From Eublepharis macularius (Eukaryota > Chordata > Lepidosauria > Squamata > Eublepharidae), in NCBI RefSeq assembly GCF_028583425.1, contig NC_072796.1, positions 124,097,464 through 124,161,463 on the forward strand: a DNA stretch of 64,000 nucleotides. The letters run 5' to 3'. Every line of letters starts with the position of its first letter. Within the stretch, counting starts at the first letter, position 1. A program made the translations under genes and the position numbers. Under the pieces are notes generated by a model. The model was not told the DNA's origin, searched no databases, and saw nothing but the letters and a program-made list of their open reading frames with translations. This document shows positions 45,464 to 56,155 of the stretch, piece by piece.

Positions 45464-45501
45464 GTTCATTTCCTTACAATGGCTACCAATACAGAACGTG
45501 A
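45464..45501 (+). CDS. COL14A1: Candidate alternative terminal exon of COL14A1 (short NC1)
   Basis: Preceded by a pyrimidine-rich tract and the acceptor ttttaaag. Joined in phase to the exon ending at 42497 it reads G-SFPYNGYQYRT and stops at TGA (45499-45501). The result is an NC1 of [13 protein letters not shown] plus 11 residues. In human collagen XII the short chain ends CASIPYNGQGYPGSG as I remember it; the shared PYNG at the same place supports a real exon. FACIT collagens are known to have long and short NC1 variants. A possible ATTAAA polyadenylation signal lies at 45782. It could also be a chance or ancestral relic. Confidence 0.6.
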
Positions 45502-45805
45502 AAGGCACTGATTCGGGTAGAGTTTTGTTTTTCTTTCATTTGATGGAGGTCAGAAATGACTACTGAACCACTTTGGAGCGTTCCCCCCGCCACTGGCAAT
45601 ACTGATCACCACTAACCAAGGATTGCTTGCTTAGCTGTCTCGAGTTTCCTGCTAAAGTTAAAACAACGTATTTCTTCCACTCAGCAGATTTGCTCGATCA
45701 ATGGCTATCACAGAACAAGGCTTGTGTCAAGTCCTTGAAGAGTTTTAAAAACTAGTGACTTTTTTACTTATTTGAGAGAGAATTAAAAGCTCAATGGTCA
45801 GGTCT
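45502..45805 (+). other. Possible 3'UTR of the short NC1 transcript
   Basis: The sequence after the TGA at 45499 has no repeat. ATTAAA at 45782-45787 could serve as a polyadenylation signal; AATAAA appears only much later, near 46689. Depends on the exon at 45464 being real. Confidence 0.35.
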
Positions 45806-46030
45806 GTACACAAGGAGTCTTCAATGTTCTGGCAGATACCCATCAGGATATTGAGTCTCACTCCATTAGAATAGCTAGCTGCATCATTTGATATGGTTAG
45901 CAGTGTACATTGCCATTACGATTTACATGTGTGCTTGTATGTTTAATTATTGGTATTGTTTTCTTATTGGATTTATACATATTTATAAATGTGTTAGCAG
46001 CCTGGAATGCGTAGGAAAGATGGTCGCAGG

Positions 46031-46283
46031 CAGGGCTTTTTTTCAGCTGGAACGCGGTGGAACGGAGTTCCGGAACCTCTTGAAAATGGTCACATGGCTG
46101 GTGGCCCCCTCCCCCTGATCTCCAGACAGAGGGGAGTTTAGATTGCCCTCCATGCGGCATGGAGGGCAATCGCAACTCCCCTCTGTCTGGAGATCAGGGG
46201 GCGGGGCCACCAGCCATGTGACCATTTTCTCCGAGGGCAACCCACTGAGTTCCACCACCTCTTTTCCCAGAAAAAAAGCCCTG
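46031..46283. mobile_element. hAT-type MITE, family A, exact TSD
   Basis: 253 bp, the same ends and arms as the copy at 39312, flanked by exact GTCGCAGG (46023-46030 and 46284-46291). Frames through it on both strands belong to the repeat. Confidence 0.93.
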
Positions 46284-46454
46284 GTCGCAGGTGTCATAAA
46301 GTAAATGCAACCAGGGAAGCATTGGATCTAGTTTAAAGGCTGCACATGGCTACAATTGGATCAAGGCAAGAGTGGCACTCCTTTATGCTTCAGTGTATCT
46401 TGCATCTTGCCCTATTTTTGCAGAGACTGAAATACAATATGTTCAGCATATTAA

Positions 46455-46565
46455 GATCCCTCTACTGGATCAGACCATTGGCCCACCTAGCTCTGTATAG
46501 TCACAGAAGAGATGAACACTTGCTCTGTAGGTGACAATGCCCAACCAATCCAGCATCAAGCCTGC
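46455..46565 (-). mobile_element. LINE 3'-end fragment, CR1/L2-like
   Basis: ctactggatcagaccattgg then cccacctagctctgtatagt, the reverse of the tail at 8150 and 35728. Short and diverged. Confidence 0.5.
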
Positions 46566-47249
46566 CAGAAGAGAACTGTTCAATGTTATGCGGTTTAATG
46601 ATTTGCTTGTTCCTCCAGTTCTTGCTGAAGCTTTGAGGCATACACGAGGAGAGGGGGCTTTTAAAATGTTATTTTAATCTCTCCCAAATAAATAAAATGT
46701 TACAAATGCAGTCCAGCCAAACAAGAACTTTTAGAAATCATTGAGGAAGATAGTGAACTCAAATCTAGAAAAAAATGTCCTAAACCCACTGAAAGCAATG
46801 GGACAAACTGGTTATTATAACTAACTTAAAACCATTAATGAAAATGACACAAGTGCAACAAACTTATTTTTAAGTTGTGGCTATTTGTTTAATTTTCTCC
46901 CACTGGAATCAGCAAGACCCGAAAATCTTTAATGAGGGGTGTTTGGTAGCAACTGTTATTTTTAAACTTCAAGGATTTTGTAATCACGCTGTATTAAGAT
47001 AATTCACTTCTAATACAGGAAGCACATTTCTGTTGCTGGTGATGGTTTCCAACTAACTGAACTCAAAAACTGTCGAATAATAAAGCTTCCCCCATTTGCT
47101 GATGCCTATTTAATTTTTTGGAAAGGCTAATTGCTTCGTAAGTAAACAGCAGCTGTAGAACTCTATAATGGACCAAGTTCCTAATGACTGCTTTAATTTT
47201 CCTTCCCTCTTCATGTTAACCATATGACTGTTCTTGGTGGTGGGTTAAG

Positions 47250-47557
47250 GTGGATATGGAGACCCAACTGATGAAGATATTCCAGTCGTGCCACTGCCGC
47301 ATAACTCCTACCAGCATTATGACCCTGAAGACCTTTATGATGGGGAACAGCCACCCTATCTGGTTCACGGGTCCTACCCGCATCCCCAGTCCTCGTACCC
47401 CGTGCCTCATATTGCTCAACCCGAGTTCACACCTGTTCATGATGAAACTGAGGCTGTTGAATTGAGGTCCCCTGGAATAAGCCGCTTTGCCAGAAGAATC
47501 TCCAAAAGAAGCGTTGGCTCTCCAACCCGCAAGAGGGTGATTAAGAAAACCTCTTAA
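47250..47557 (+). CDS. COL14A1: COL14A1 last exon, long NC1 tail and stop
   Basis: Acceptor gggttaag, phase 1. It encodes [20 protein letters not shown], the acidic, Tyr- and Pro-rich [14 protein letters not shown], then [20 protein letters not shown] and a basic tail ([26 protein letters not shown]) to TAA at 47555-47557. The QPEFTPV-D-E-EA-EL segment matches the end of human COL14A1 (about QPEFTPVQDELEAMEL...), which identifies the gene. As remembered, the human protein ends soon after this and lacks the preceding acidic block in its main form; the chicken protein is longer. The NC1 tail is outside the triple helix, probably extracellular and flexible. Confidence 0.95.
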
Positions 47558-48115
47558 CAAACTGTTTCTTTTGTATGCTTGTGTGCATTATATTATTATT
47601 TTTAGGCCTTGGTCCAGTTGCCTAAATGTTGTCACAGAAATTGTTTACAGGCTCATCTGTTAAAGGGAAAAAATATATTGTACATGACCACTGCAGAACA
47701 GGGAAAATGCTAATTACATTGCATGCCAGAAGTTATTAGCATTAATACTAGATAGATCCTCCAAGGAACCTTTTTTTCTAGTTATTTACCGTTGTGAATT
47801 GAACCATAGTCATGTGACATTTCAAAACACTGCATAACCAGCTGGTTGTAGTTGAGTAAATCAAGAAGAGTTAAGTATAGTAATGTCTTGCTTTTTTAAT
47901 GTCTCTGTTCAGATTTTGATTGTGTGTAACCCTACTAAAGGCAGTTGTATTGGTTGATTTTTTAAAATTACCCTTTTTGATAAGAAGATTTATATGGTGG
48001 GATTGTCTTCCCATAGTATTCCTATAAATACCTATTAGAAACACACCAATTATTTATTGCGGGTCTATTACTATTCTGTTTTATATCTGAATAAACATGG
48101 CAAACTTTTATAAAT
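47558..48115 (+). other. COL14A1: COL14A1 3'UTR
   Basis: Non-coding, AT-rich sequence after the stop, free of recognised repeats, leading to the signal at 48090. About 560 bases, with cleavage expected around 48105-48120. Neither longer nor shorter alternatives can be excluded. Confidence 0.8.
48090..48095 (+). terminator. Polyadenylation signal of COL14A1
   Basis: AATAAA in the context tctgaataaacatgg, followed after 20-30 bases by T-rich sequence, in the expected place after the stop. Confidence 0.8.
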
Positions 48116-48411
48116 TAATTCCTTAACTGTATTTATTGTTAAACTGGGGACTGGAGAATCCCAGAAGGCTACAGAAATTCACCCTGATCTAATGATCTCT
48201 ACATAAATTTTCTTAAGTGCAAGGATTTCACAATTTACTTGAAACAAGAGAACCCGTTTATTTCTGCAGAGAGCTCTCCTTTGCCAACGGGCGATATAGT
48301 TTACAGTCATGTTGAGGTGTCAAAATCACCCTGAAATGACCTGGTCTGTAATTGTCACAATACTTTAATCTTCTGAAAGAATTCACTACTAAGCCATACT
48401 AGTCAACTCAT

Positions 48412-48612
48412 CATTTGAGTCCAGTAGACCAACTAAATGTTATGGATATAAACTTTAATGACTCAAAGCTCACTTCTTCAGATATTGTATCTGGTGAAGT
48501 GAACTTTGACGCATAGGTTTATACTCTGGAAAACTTTGTTGATCTTTTAGGTGCTACTGGGGACTCGAAATTTTTCTACTACTACTAGACTTAACAAAAC
48601 AACCCACATGAA
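48412..48612. mobile_element. Hairpin retroposon copy with 14-bp TSD
   Basis: Flanked by ACTAGTCAACTCAT at 48398-48411 and 48613-48626. The halves pair (atttgagtccagtag with ctactggggactcg; actcaaagctcacttcttca with tgaagtgaactttgac). Most diverged copy with a clear TSD. Confidence 0.8.
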
Positions 48613-48783
48613 ACTAGTCAACTCATGGTGGCTTTTTCCACTAAAAACTGTTGTGTGAAGCAATCCTCACATGCCCCAGATCATGCTAACTTTTGGTTAA
48701 GCACTCCACTTGAAAGCAGTGTAAACCTTCATGCTATCATACAGTAGCCAAGCCTTATAAGAGTTAACTTTTGAATTATGTAC

Positions 48784-48955
48784 ATGTCTGCCATCAAGTT
48801 GCAACAACTTATGGCAATCCCAGCAAGGGGCTTTCCAGGCAAGTGAGCAGCAGAGGTGATTTGCTATTGGCTTCCTCTGCAGAGTTTTCCTTGGTGGCCC
48901 CTCATCCAAGTACCGACCCTGTTTAGCTTCTGCAATTGGTGTATACCATGCCGTT
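48784..48955 (-). mobile_element. 5S rRNA-derived SINE, minus strand
   Basis: The reverse of the head at 38473: catccaagtaccgaccctgt then ttagcttctgcaattggtgt. The tail, at the left, is ctgccatcaagttgcaacaa. Diverged. Confidence 0.75.
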
Positions 48956-50741
48956 CCCTCCCACCAATTCTTGTATTACAGCACAGTTTACCAAAGCTAC
49001 AACTTGACAACAATACAACATACCCATATTACTTGCCGTTATTTTTCACATAACCTCTTAGTAGCCTGCTGTAGCAGGAGATCCTACAGAAATTATGCCA
49101 GACAATGGTCATCCTTCTTACAGTCCTGGTCTGAGACTGGCCACAAACACATACGGTGAGGTGCTATCCGACATGCAACAAGACTGTATGGTAAGGCAGC
49201 TACAGCTGGAGGGGGAGCAGTGGGGAAGACCCATGAACATAGCTACCCTGTTTTTTCTCATTACCACAGGCATGAAGATGGCTGTTTCTGTTTTGGTGTA
49301 CTCCCCTCCCATTCACCCCAATGTTTCTCCAAATGCTTGCATACCAAGTAGATCACTGATCAATTTTAAGTTCTGCAAACATGCCATGGATTATATTTTT
49401 ACTGTTAAGTTCCTATACTTGAACCTCTAAACATTTGCAGTACAGTAACTCCCAGTTATTGCCCACCAAGCTTTTATCTTCATAAGAACTGGCTGCAAAA
49501 ACTTGTCCATTTTAAATTTTTATTATCTTGTGTGTTTTGGAAGTTCCATCCCTGAGTTATTCTACTACTGTAACCAATCATCCTGCTAGATGACAACTGC
49601 TTATTTTTTCCCATGGATTACTTGTTTAAAGATTGACCTGTACTCTTATTTTTCCCAACAAGATGGCCACATATGTTTATATTCTGCATATTTATTCTAG
49701 CATTATTAATGCATATCGCTGTCTAATTCCTCCCATTCTCCTATAGTTAGGTCAGATTAAACTGCAAATGTGAGGTTAGTAGAAGATTCCAAGTATGTTT
49801 TTCCCATCAGCATGAAAAAAAAGTTGGAATTGATTCTGATTATGTTTCATACAATTATATATGCACATTGCAGTGTTGATGGTGTTTGCCAGAAAATGCT
49901 CAATTCTCAGGCATTCCAAAAATAAATGAAGACGGGCTTTCTTCTAGACAAATTAATATGGGCATGCATTGAATGATGGTTTGCTTCTGATGAACTACAA
50001 ATTGTTGCCATCTTTAAGCACTCTATGTTAGCTATTCTTTTACTCAAAATAGCATTCCCCTAACTGATCTCAGACATCATAAAGCACTTGGATAAATGGG
50101 AAGCATCACATGCCAAGTAAGACCACAACCTAATTCACAAATATAGAACTCTCTTCACCTTGAAGACTCCTTGGAGATCATGTTTGAGCAACTTCCCAAA
50201 GATTGCTAAGTTGCTAAAAGTAGCCTTATTTACTAAGTCAACATCCCTGGCCTTTGGGGGATTGGCCATTAAGATTCATTTGCATTTGGTAGCAAGAAAT
50301 TGGCCAGTCGAGTTCTAAAGCTTAATCTTTTAATTTTAGCGGATGGTCTGAGCTCCTTTTATAATGTATTTTGGATTAATTTTAATGTCCCAGTCTCCAC
50401 CACACCTCTTGCAGTTCTTGTTCTGAAAATTAATTATTAACACACTTGGGTTAAAAGTGAAGGGAGCATCTAGTGCTAAGCCAGGAAAGAAATGTGCCTC
50501 TGGTGGTAAAGTTTGGGAAACAATGTCTTAGATGGTATAACCAAAACCTCAATTAGCATGAACCACACTGCCTCATAGGGCTAATTGATACGCAATGCTA
50601 GAACTTCAGCCACATCATTCAACCTTAAAAAGCAGCTGCACGGAACCCAGCTTTCAGCAGTCCTAATCCTATTACATTCCTTACCGGATGTTCCATCCTG
50701 GTGATTATGTTGACTTGCACAGGGTAATCTTCCTTGAGTTC

Positions 50742-51115
50742 TCAGCGAGAAAGACAGACAATAAGTAGCATAAACATTTGACTGAGACTGTGATGCCAGG
50801 GAGTTAACTTTTTCTCCAATGTTATTTCCACAACTGAAAATGCACCCCTGGTCCATGGGCCTGCTTTAAGCCTCAGCAGGGAAATGGAAGACATGCCCAA
50901 CACCTCCAAAGTTCCCGCCAAGGCATCTGGGGCGGAGTCGGGCCAGCTGCCCATCAGCAGATATAACTGGGTTTCATCCGCATACTGACGGCACCCCAGT
51001 CCAAAACTATGTACCAGCTGGGCGAGATGATGCATGTAGATGTTAAATAACATCAGGGAGAGTATCGCCGCCTGGGGGACCCTGCACACCAATGGGTGGT
51101 GCGGTGACAACTTCT
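50742..51115 (-). mobile_element. LINE reverse-transcriptase fragment
   Basis: On the minus strand a 122-codon frame (50742-51110) contains VCRVPQAAILSLMLFNIYMH and GLGCRQYADETQLYL. These match the Gly-x-Pro-Gln and Tyr-Ala-Asp-Asp motifs of non-LTR reverse transcriptases; here YADD is changed to YADE, so the enzyme would be dead. It is part of an old CR1- or L2-type element. The rest is missing or degraded. Confidence 0.8.
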
Positions 51116-51799
51116 ATCCCAGCACCACCCTGACCATGCAATTTGTTCTTTAGAGAGTATGTACCTTAGACAGCATGGAGGAAAAGCAGCTTTGTACACA
51201 TTAAAAACCTGAATCCATACAGAAAAGATGTTGTCCTGATACAGACATATTGGCCCAAGCTATCTTTTTCAATACTAGTTTCTGCTGAAGACATCTTTGG
51301 TAAAATGCCTACAACTTAACACACTCAGAAATCTTACTAAATATCCTGTCCAAGATCTCCACTGTGTATTTAAACAAAGCCTCAAAATCATGAGCTAATC
51401 TTGCAGCTGGTGGGGCTTTTGGAGTGACGAAGATTTACTTTAGATGAGTATCTGATCCATTAGCTAAGCGTACTGTAACCACAAAATCAAAAGTAGCATA
51501 AACTGCAGTCCTCGACTGGCAGTACACACCAGGCACTGTTAGCATCAATTTGGGTCAGCTGGAGTCATTCCTAAATTAAAATTGGAATTGAATTATTTAT
51601 AGTATTTAGTACATTATGTACAATGCAACCCCAGTTTTCTAAAAGGTCTGGCAGACATCACAATATTTGAATAGATAGGATTAATATTGACACTAGAGAT
51701 GGAGACTGTTCTTTAAAGATCAGCCTTTGAAGAGCCAGAGCTCTTCGAAACAAAAACAGCTAGTGAAAGCTTATTCTTTGATGCAGAAAACGTACTTCT

Positions 51800-52197
51800 G
51801 TAACAATGACGACCTGGAGACTAAGCCCTACGAGGAAAGAATGAGCGACCTGGGAATGTTCAGTTTGGAGAAGAGGTTGAGGGGAGACATGAATGCTCTT
51901 TTAAGTATTTAAAAATGCTGTCACTTAGGGGAGGGAATGGGCTGTTCCTGTTGGGAAAAAAGGATAGGACTCAAAATAATGTGTTTGAACTACAGAAGGG
52001 ACGGTACCAGCTGGACACTAGGAAAAACTTATGTTAAGAGCAATTCAGCAGTGATATCAGCTGCTTAGGGTTGTGGCGGGTTCCCCCTCATTGGCCGTCT
52101 TCAAGGAGCAGCTGGATGAATACTTGTAGGGGATGCTTTAGGTAGGGAGTTGGACTAGATGGTCTGTAAAGCCCCTTCCAACTCTACAGTTCTATCA
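51800..52197 (+). mobile_element. CR1-like LINE 3' end
   Basis: Segments gaatgagcgacctgggaatg, agcagctggatgaatacttg and gttggactagatggtctgta, ending in ccccttccaactctacagtt. This order is the 3' end of a CR1 element in + orientation. A short coding remnant (ERMSDLGMFSLEKRLRGDMN) belongs to it. Confidence 0.8.
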
Positions 52198-52209
52198 ATC
52201 AGTTAAGTA

Positions 52210-53110
52210 ATAGGATTATTCTGTGGCCCATAGTGCCTTCAACCAACTTTGGTACTGCAGTGCAGTTGTTCCTCATCAAGCACCACCTGGCTACATTTAT
52301 TCATATTCTGAACATACCTAGGCTGCCTTACTGCAATGCACTTTATATGGGGCTTTCTTTGAAGACTGTTTGGAAGCTTCAGATGGGGCAAAATTCAACA
52401 GTGAGACTACTGATGGAGGTTTGCAACAGGGTACCCTGGCCAGTTTTGAAAGTTACATTTGTTGCTAATCTCAAATTGCTGGCAATTCCCTACTGTCATA
52501 ACAGCTAAAATAGAGCATGGAAAAATTTACACTTGCCTATTTTTTTTTTTAAAATGTAATGTTGTATTGTAAATGTTTTAATTTTTGTCAGTGGCCCTGC
52601 CTCTGCAGAAAAGCATGCTGTTAAGAAAGCAAGCCTAAGCAGGTCTACACAAAACCCTACTCAGGTCTATTTAGTGGGGAAGTACTTTTAGAATTGCTCT
52701 GTAGATTATCTAAAGAAAAACTCAACAGGGCTCTAGGCAGCTTGCAGGGGGAAATGGGTCCAAAGTACCTGAAGGATCTCTCTGTTTATCGTCCGTGGCT
52801 GGCCAGCGGGTTCAGCTGCAGGAAGCCACGTTTTTGCGGGTACAAAGGCTTTATCAGCAGCAACCCCTAAACTGCAGAACACCCTTCCCAAAAGCTGTGT
52901 TGCTCATTAAAGGCCTTCCGGTAGCTTTTAAAGACTCACCTGTTCCAGAGGACCTATGTAGGACATCTTTTTCCCACTGGGTTTAATGTGTCTAGTTTGG
53001 TTTATATGTTGTAGATTGGTGTTTTGTATATGATAGTATTTCGTGTATTTAATTTCTATAGAGTTGTTTTTCACATGCAGGAAAGTGGGATATAAAATAC
53101 CTTAAGAAAA
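52210..53110 (+). mobile_element. L2-like LINE, 3' region
   Basis: Frame 52233-52508 contains PRLPYCNALYMGLSLKTVWK and LQMGQNSTVRLLMEV, a degraded version of the DYCNALYxGLPLKTxxKLQxVQNAAARLL motif near the end of L2-type proteins. It continues to 52795-52986 and ends in a tail with gtgggatataaaatacc. A piece between 52510 and 52790 is rearranged. Confidence 0.7.
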
Positions 53111-53765
53111 AAAAGTTAACAGGACAGTCTGGAGCTGGACTTACCGGCCCCATACTCACCCATGGACCCGACGGAGGCAGCAGCCCCCATGCCACAGGGC
53201 AAGATGCTGAAAGGGCCATGGTGGTGGCAGCAAACCCTGGCCGTGCCTCTGCCTGAAGCAGCATGGGCTCAGGTGGTGATGATGGCACCGGCAGGCATGG
53301 CACTGCCATGCTGCTCTGCCCAAGCACGTGGATGGCTGGTGGGGAAGGGACAGCAGGGACCCTTGCAAATCCATGTGAGGAGGTGGAGACGGGGGCTAAG
53401 GGGCAGGAGGAGCAAGGGTCCCCACTGGGGGAGGGGCTGCTCTCTCTGGGAGGAAGGAGGGAGGTGACTGCAGCTGTGGTCGGACCGAACCCAGCAAGCC
53501 CTTTAAAAGGCCTCCAGGTGGATGGTCAGGGGGGAAGGGCTAGATCTCAGGAGCGCTCAGTGGAGAGGCAGCTGGCAGGGGGGAGAGGGAACGGGGTGCC
53601 ACACAACCCCCTCCTCTCCTATTTCTACGGCCGGTCTGCAACGGCCCTTCAAAAGGCACACGTTGGGAGATGGCAGATGCTCTGGGGCTCAGACCACACA
53701 CAGGAAGAGCCTGACAAGGGACTGGCAGAGTTGTGGATGACAGTTGAGGGAAAAGGGTGAATTTT
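53100..53765 (+). other. GC-rich patch with an uncertain open frame
   Basis: Unlike its AT-rich surroundings. The frame 53263-53760 has 165 codons and overlaps two others. Its translation is Gly/Ala/Arg/Gln-rich (e.g. GRARSQERSVERQLAGGRGN) without a domain I know. It may be a CpG-rich segment or a transposon remnant. Confidence 0.25.
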
Positions 53766-55678
53766 ACATTTTTAGAAATAGCACAACGGCTTCGATTTTA
53801 TGCTCATTTTAAAAGAAGCAAGTCCCACTGAACTCAACTGGCCTTAGGGTGTTGGGTTGAAAAGCTTTGCCTGTAGGTTCCTAACTCATTTGTATTCAAA
53901 GTTAACTTTTCCTGTTTTTTTATGGCTACAGTATACAGGCTGATATCACAAACAAAATAATGCCATACATTCTCACAACATGACTGAATCTATTTCATAT
54001 AAGCTCTGAACCTTCAATTTTTGGCTAACAGTATCAGACACAAATACATATAATAAAATTGAACTAACAGCCAAAATATTTGTTACGAGCTTTGGGGATG
54101 ACTTTTTACAGTGTTAGAATTCAATTCTAAATTCACAATCTTGATAACTGTGTTAACTTTATGTGAACAACTGGCTGACATCATAGGAAAACTGCATTAC
54201 ACACCGTCCTTCAATAACAAATCTCTAGGAACACCCATTTAACTGATTTCATAGCATTTTATCTGTGCCAGAAATAGGAAGAGACAGATGTGCACTTTCA
54301 AAATTGCCTCCAAAATCTAGTCACTTTTTAACCTTAGGAGAGTTAACAGACTTTCCCAGATGGTCTCATAAATTAAAAGCAACCATGGAGCATTTTTTGC
54401 AGGATAAACAGCTGTACTGCCTATCTCAAATACTCGTCACTTTGGGGGGATGATGTATTTCTGCCATTTCTGCATTCTCTTTGCATTCTTTAAAGTGTAA
54501 CTTTGGTTAACTAGTCTGATCCCAATCCAAAACATGTCCATCACAGCAGGTCACTTACACAGTCACCATAAATGGTTGGTATGGCTAGTTCAGACATTGC
54601 TATAGGGGTCCCTTAATCCAGGTATCTCTCACTTTCCCTTCTGACAAAAAGGTATTCATTCCAGCCACCTCCAACTGGCTGGAGTGGACAGAACCAGCTG
54701 TTTGGCGCTGCTTCTACAGCTCTCAACCCAGCAAGGGATGCCTCTGTGAAAGCCCTTACTGGAGCAGAGCACCTGGGATTTAGTGAGAGATCACTGTCAA
54801 CTGAAGGCTTCAACAGGAATGTGCCAACTGAACAGTCAGCACATTTGCTCAGTTCTTTTTGCACATCACATGGCAACTAAGCTAAAAAAAAGTTCACTCA
54901 AAGCCAGAGGTTGCACATCCTTCCAAATTATTTTCTGAAAAGTAGCTTTATTGCCACTACTTACCAAAATAAGGTTGTAACTAAAAAAAAAAATGTAGTC
55001 TCAGCTTTGTGTTCTCCCAAACATCATTAATTTTAGCCAAACAATGCTGTCCACATCAAAAAACATTTCCACTATTTACAGCAAACAAAGGTTTATGCAG
55101 GTGACTGAACTATGAGGTGCAGTGTTCAGACAATACGTAGGCTCCATTTCCCCTTCCTTTAAATTCTTCCTGTTACCTCCATCGAAAGTCTTTAGGTCTG
55201 CAAATAACAGGAGGAAAATAAATACAATTAGAGACATATCCTGCAAAATAAAGCAGAAATACAGCTGTTCTAAATTATGATTGCAGTGATTAGCATACTG
55301 GTATCTGAAAAATGAAGTAGTCAGGAACAAGTATAAAAGCAAACGAAATTGTTGTTTATGAGTTCCCAATTATAGTTTCACGAATCAAAATGGTTATTTT
55401 AATTTTCAAAAGATGCTTTTGCATGTTAAAACGAAAAGGGAAAAGTGAACTTTTCCAGGAACTATTCTTTTCTAGGGTACTTAAGGCCTGCCTTTTCCCA
55501 TACTGTTTATTCCATATGCTAAGATCTTCCTCACAAACCCTGTTCTCCATAGCTTCTCTGTCAGAAGTTAGGCGGGTGGCAAACACAGAGGTTTTTTTTC
55601 CAATAGTGGTTTGCCTAGTGCCTACTTTTAATGCTGGGTTTTAAATATCAACTTCTAATCTTTTGTGTGTCCTTACCA

Positions 55679-55868
55679 GGCTAGCCCAGGTGAGCTTGAT
55701 CTTGTCAGATATCAGCCAAACAGGGTCGGCCTTGGTTAGTAATTGGGAGACCGCCAACGGAGACCAGGGTTGCAGAGACAGGCAATGGCAAACCACCTCT
55801 GTTAGTCTCTTGCCATGAAAACCCCACCAGGGGCCGCCATAAGTCAGCTATGACTTGAGGACAGTCTC
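55679..55868 (+). mobile_element. 5S rRNA-derived SINE
   Basis: ttgtcagatatcagccaaac then agggtcggccttggttagta and attgggagaccgcc, 5S-like. The tail is gcaatggcaaaccacctctg and ccaccaggggccgccataag. Followed directly by the SINE at 55906. Confidence 0.85.
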
Positions 55869-55905
55869 CACCACCAATCTTTTATGTGTTTATTATATTT
55901 CATTT

Positions 55906-56155
55906 GAGCCAGTTTGATGTAGTGGTTAAGAGCACGGGACTCTAATCTGGAGAATCGGGTTTGATTCCTCACTCCTCCACTTGAAGCCAGCTGGGTGACC
56001 TTGGGTCAGTCACAGCTTCTAGCTCTCTCAGCCCCACCCACCGCACAGGGTGTTTTGTTGCGGGGTTAATAACATACTTTGTAAATCACTCTGAGTGGGT
56101 ATTAAGTCATTCTGAAGGGTGGTATATAAATCTAATGTTATTGTTATTATATTAT
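55906..56155 (+). mobile_element. tRNA-derived SINE, squamate type
   Basis: gagccagtttgatgtagtgg then ttaagagcacgggactctaa and cgggtttgattcctcact. The body is ctgggtgaccttgggtcagt and the tail ends in attgttattatattatt. Close to the copy at 31161. Confidence 0.85.

Larger units (their letters stand above)
42498..47249. other. Last COL14A1 intron, 4.75 kb
   Basis: Runs from GTAAGT to gggttaag. It contains a SINE split by a hAT-type element, a family A MITE, a LINE scrap and a candidate alternative terminal exon (45464), all listed. No repeat or gene is recognised in 43830-45460 or 46570-47249. Confidence 0.8.

Noticed and set aside
53162..53760. Overlapping frames in a GC-rich patch
   Set aside because: Three frames open at once indicates composition rather than coding; listed only as an uncertain patch.
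54613..54876. Minus-strand 87-codon frame ending GGGWNEYLFVRRESERYLD
   Set aside because: Looks protein-like, but has no splice site I trust and no family match; not called.
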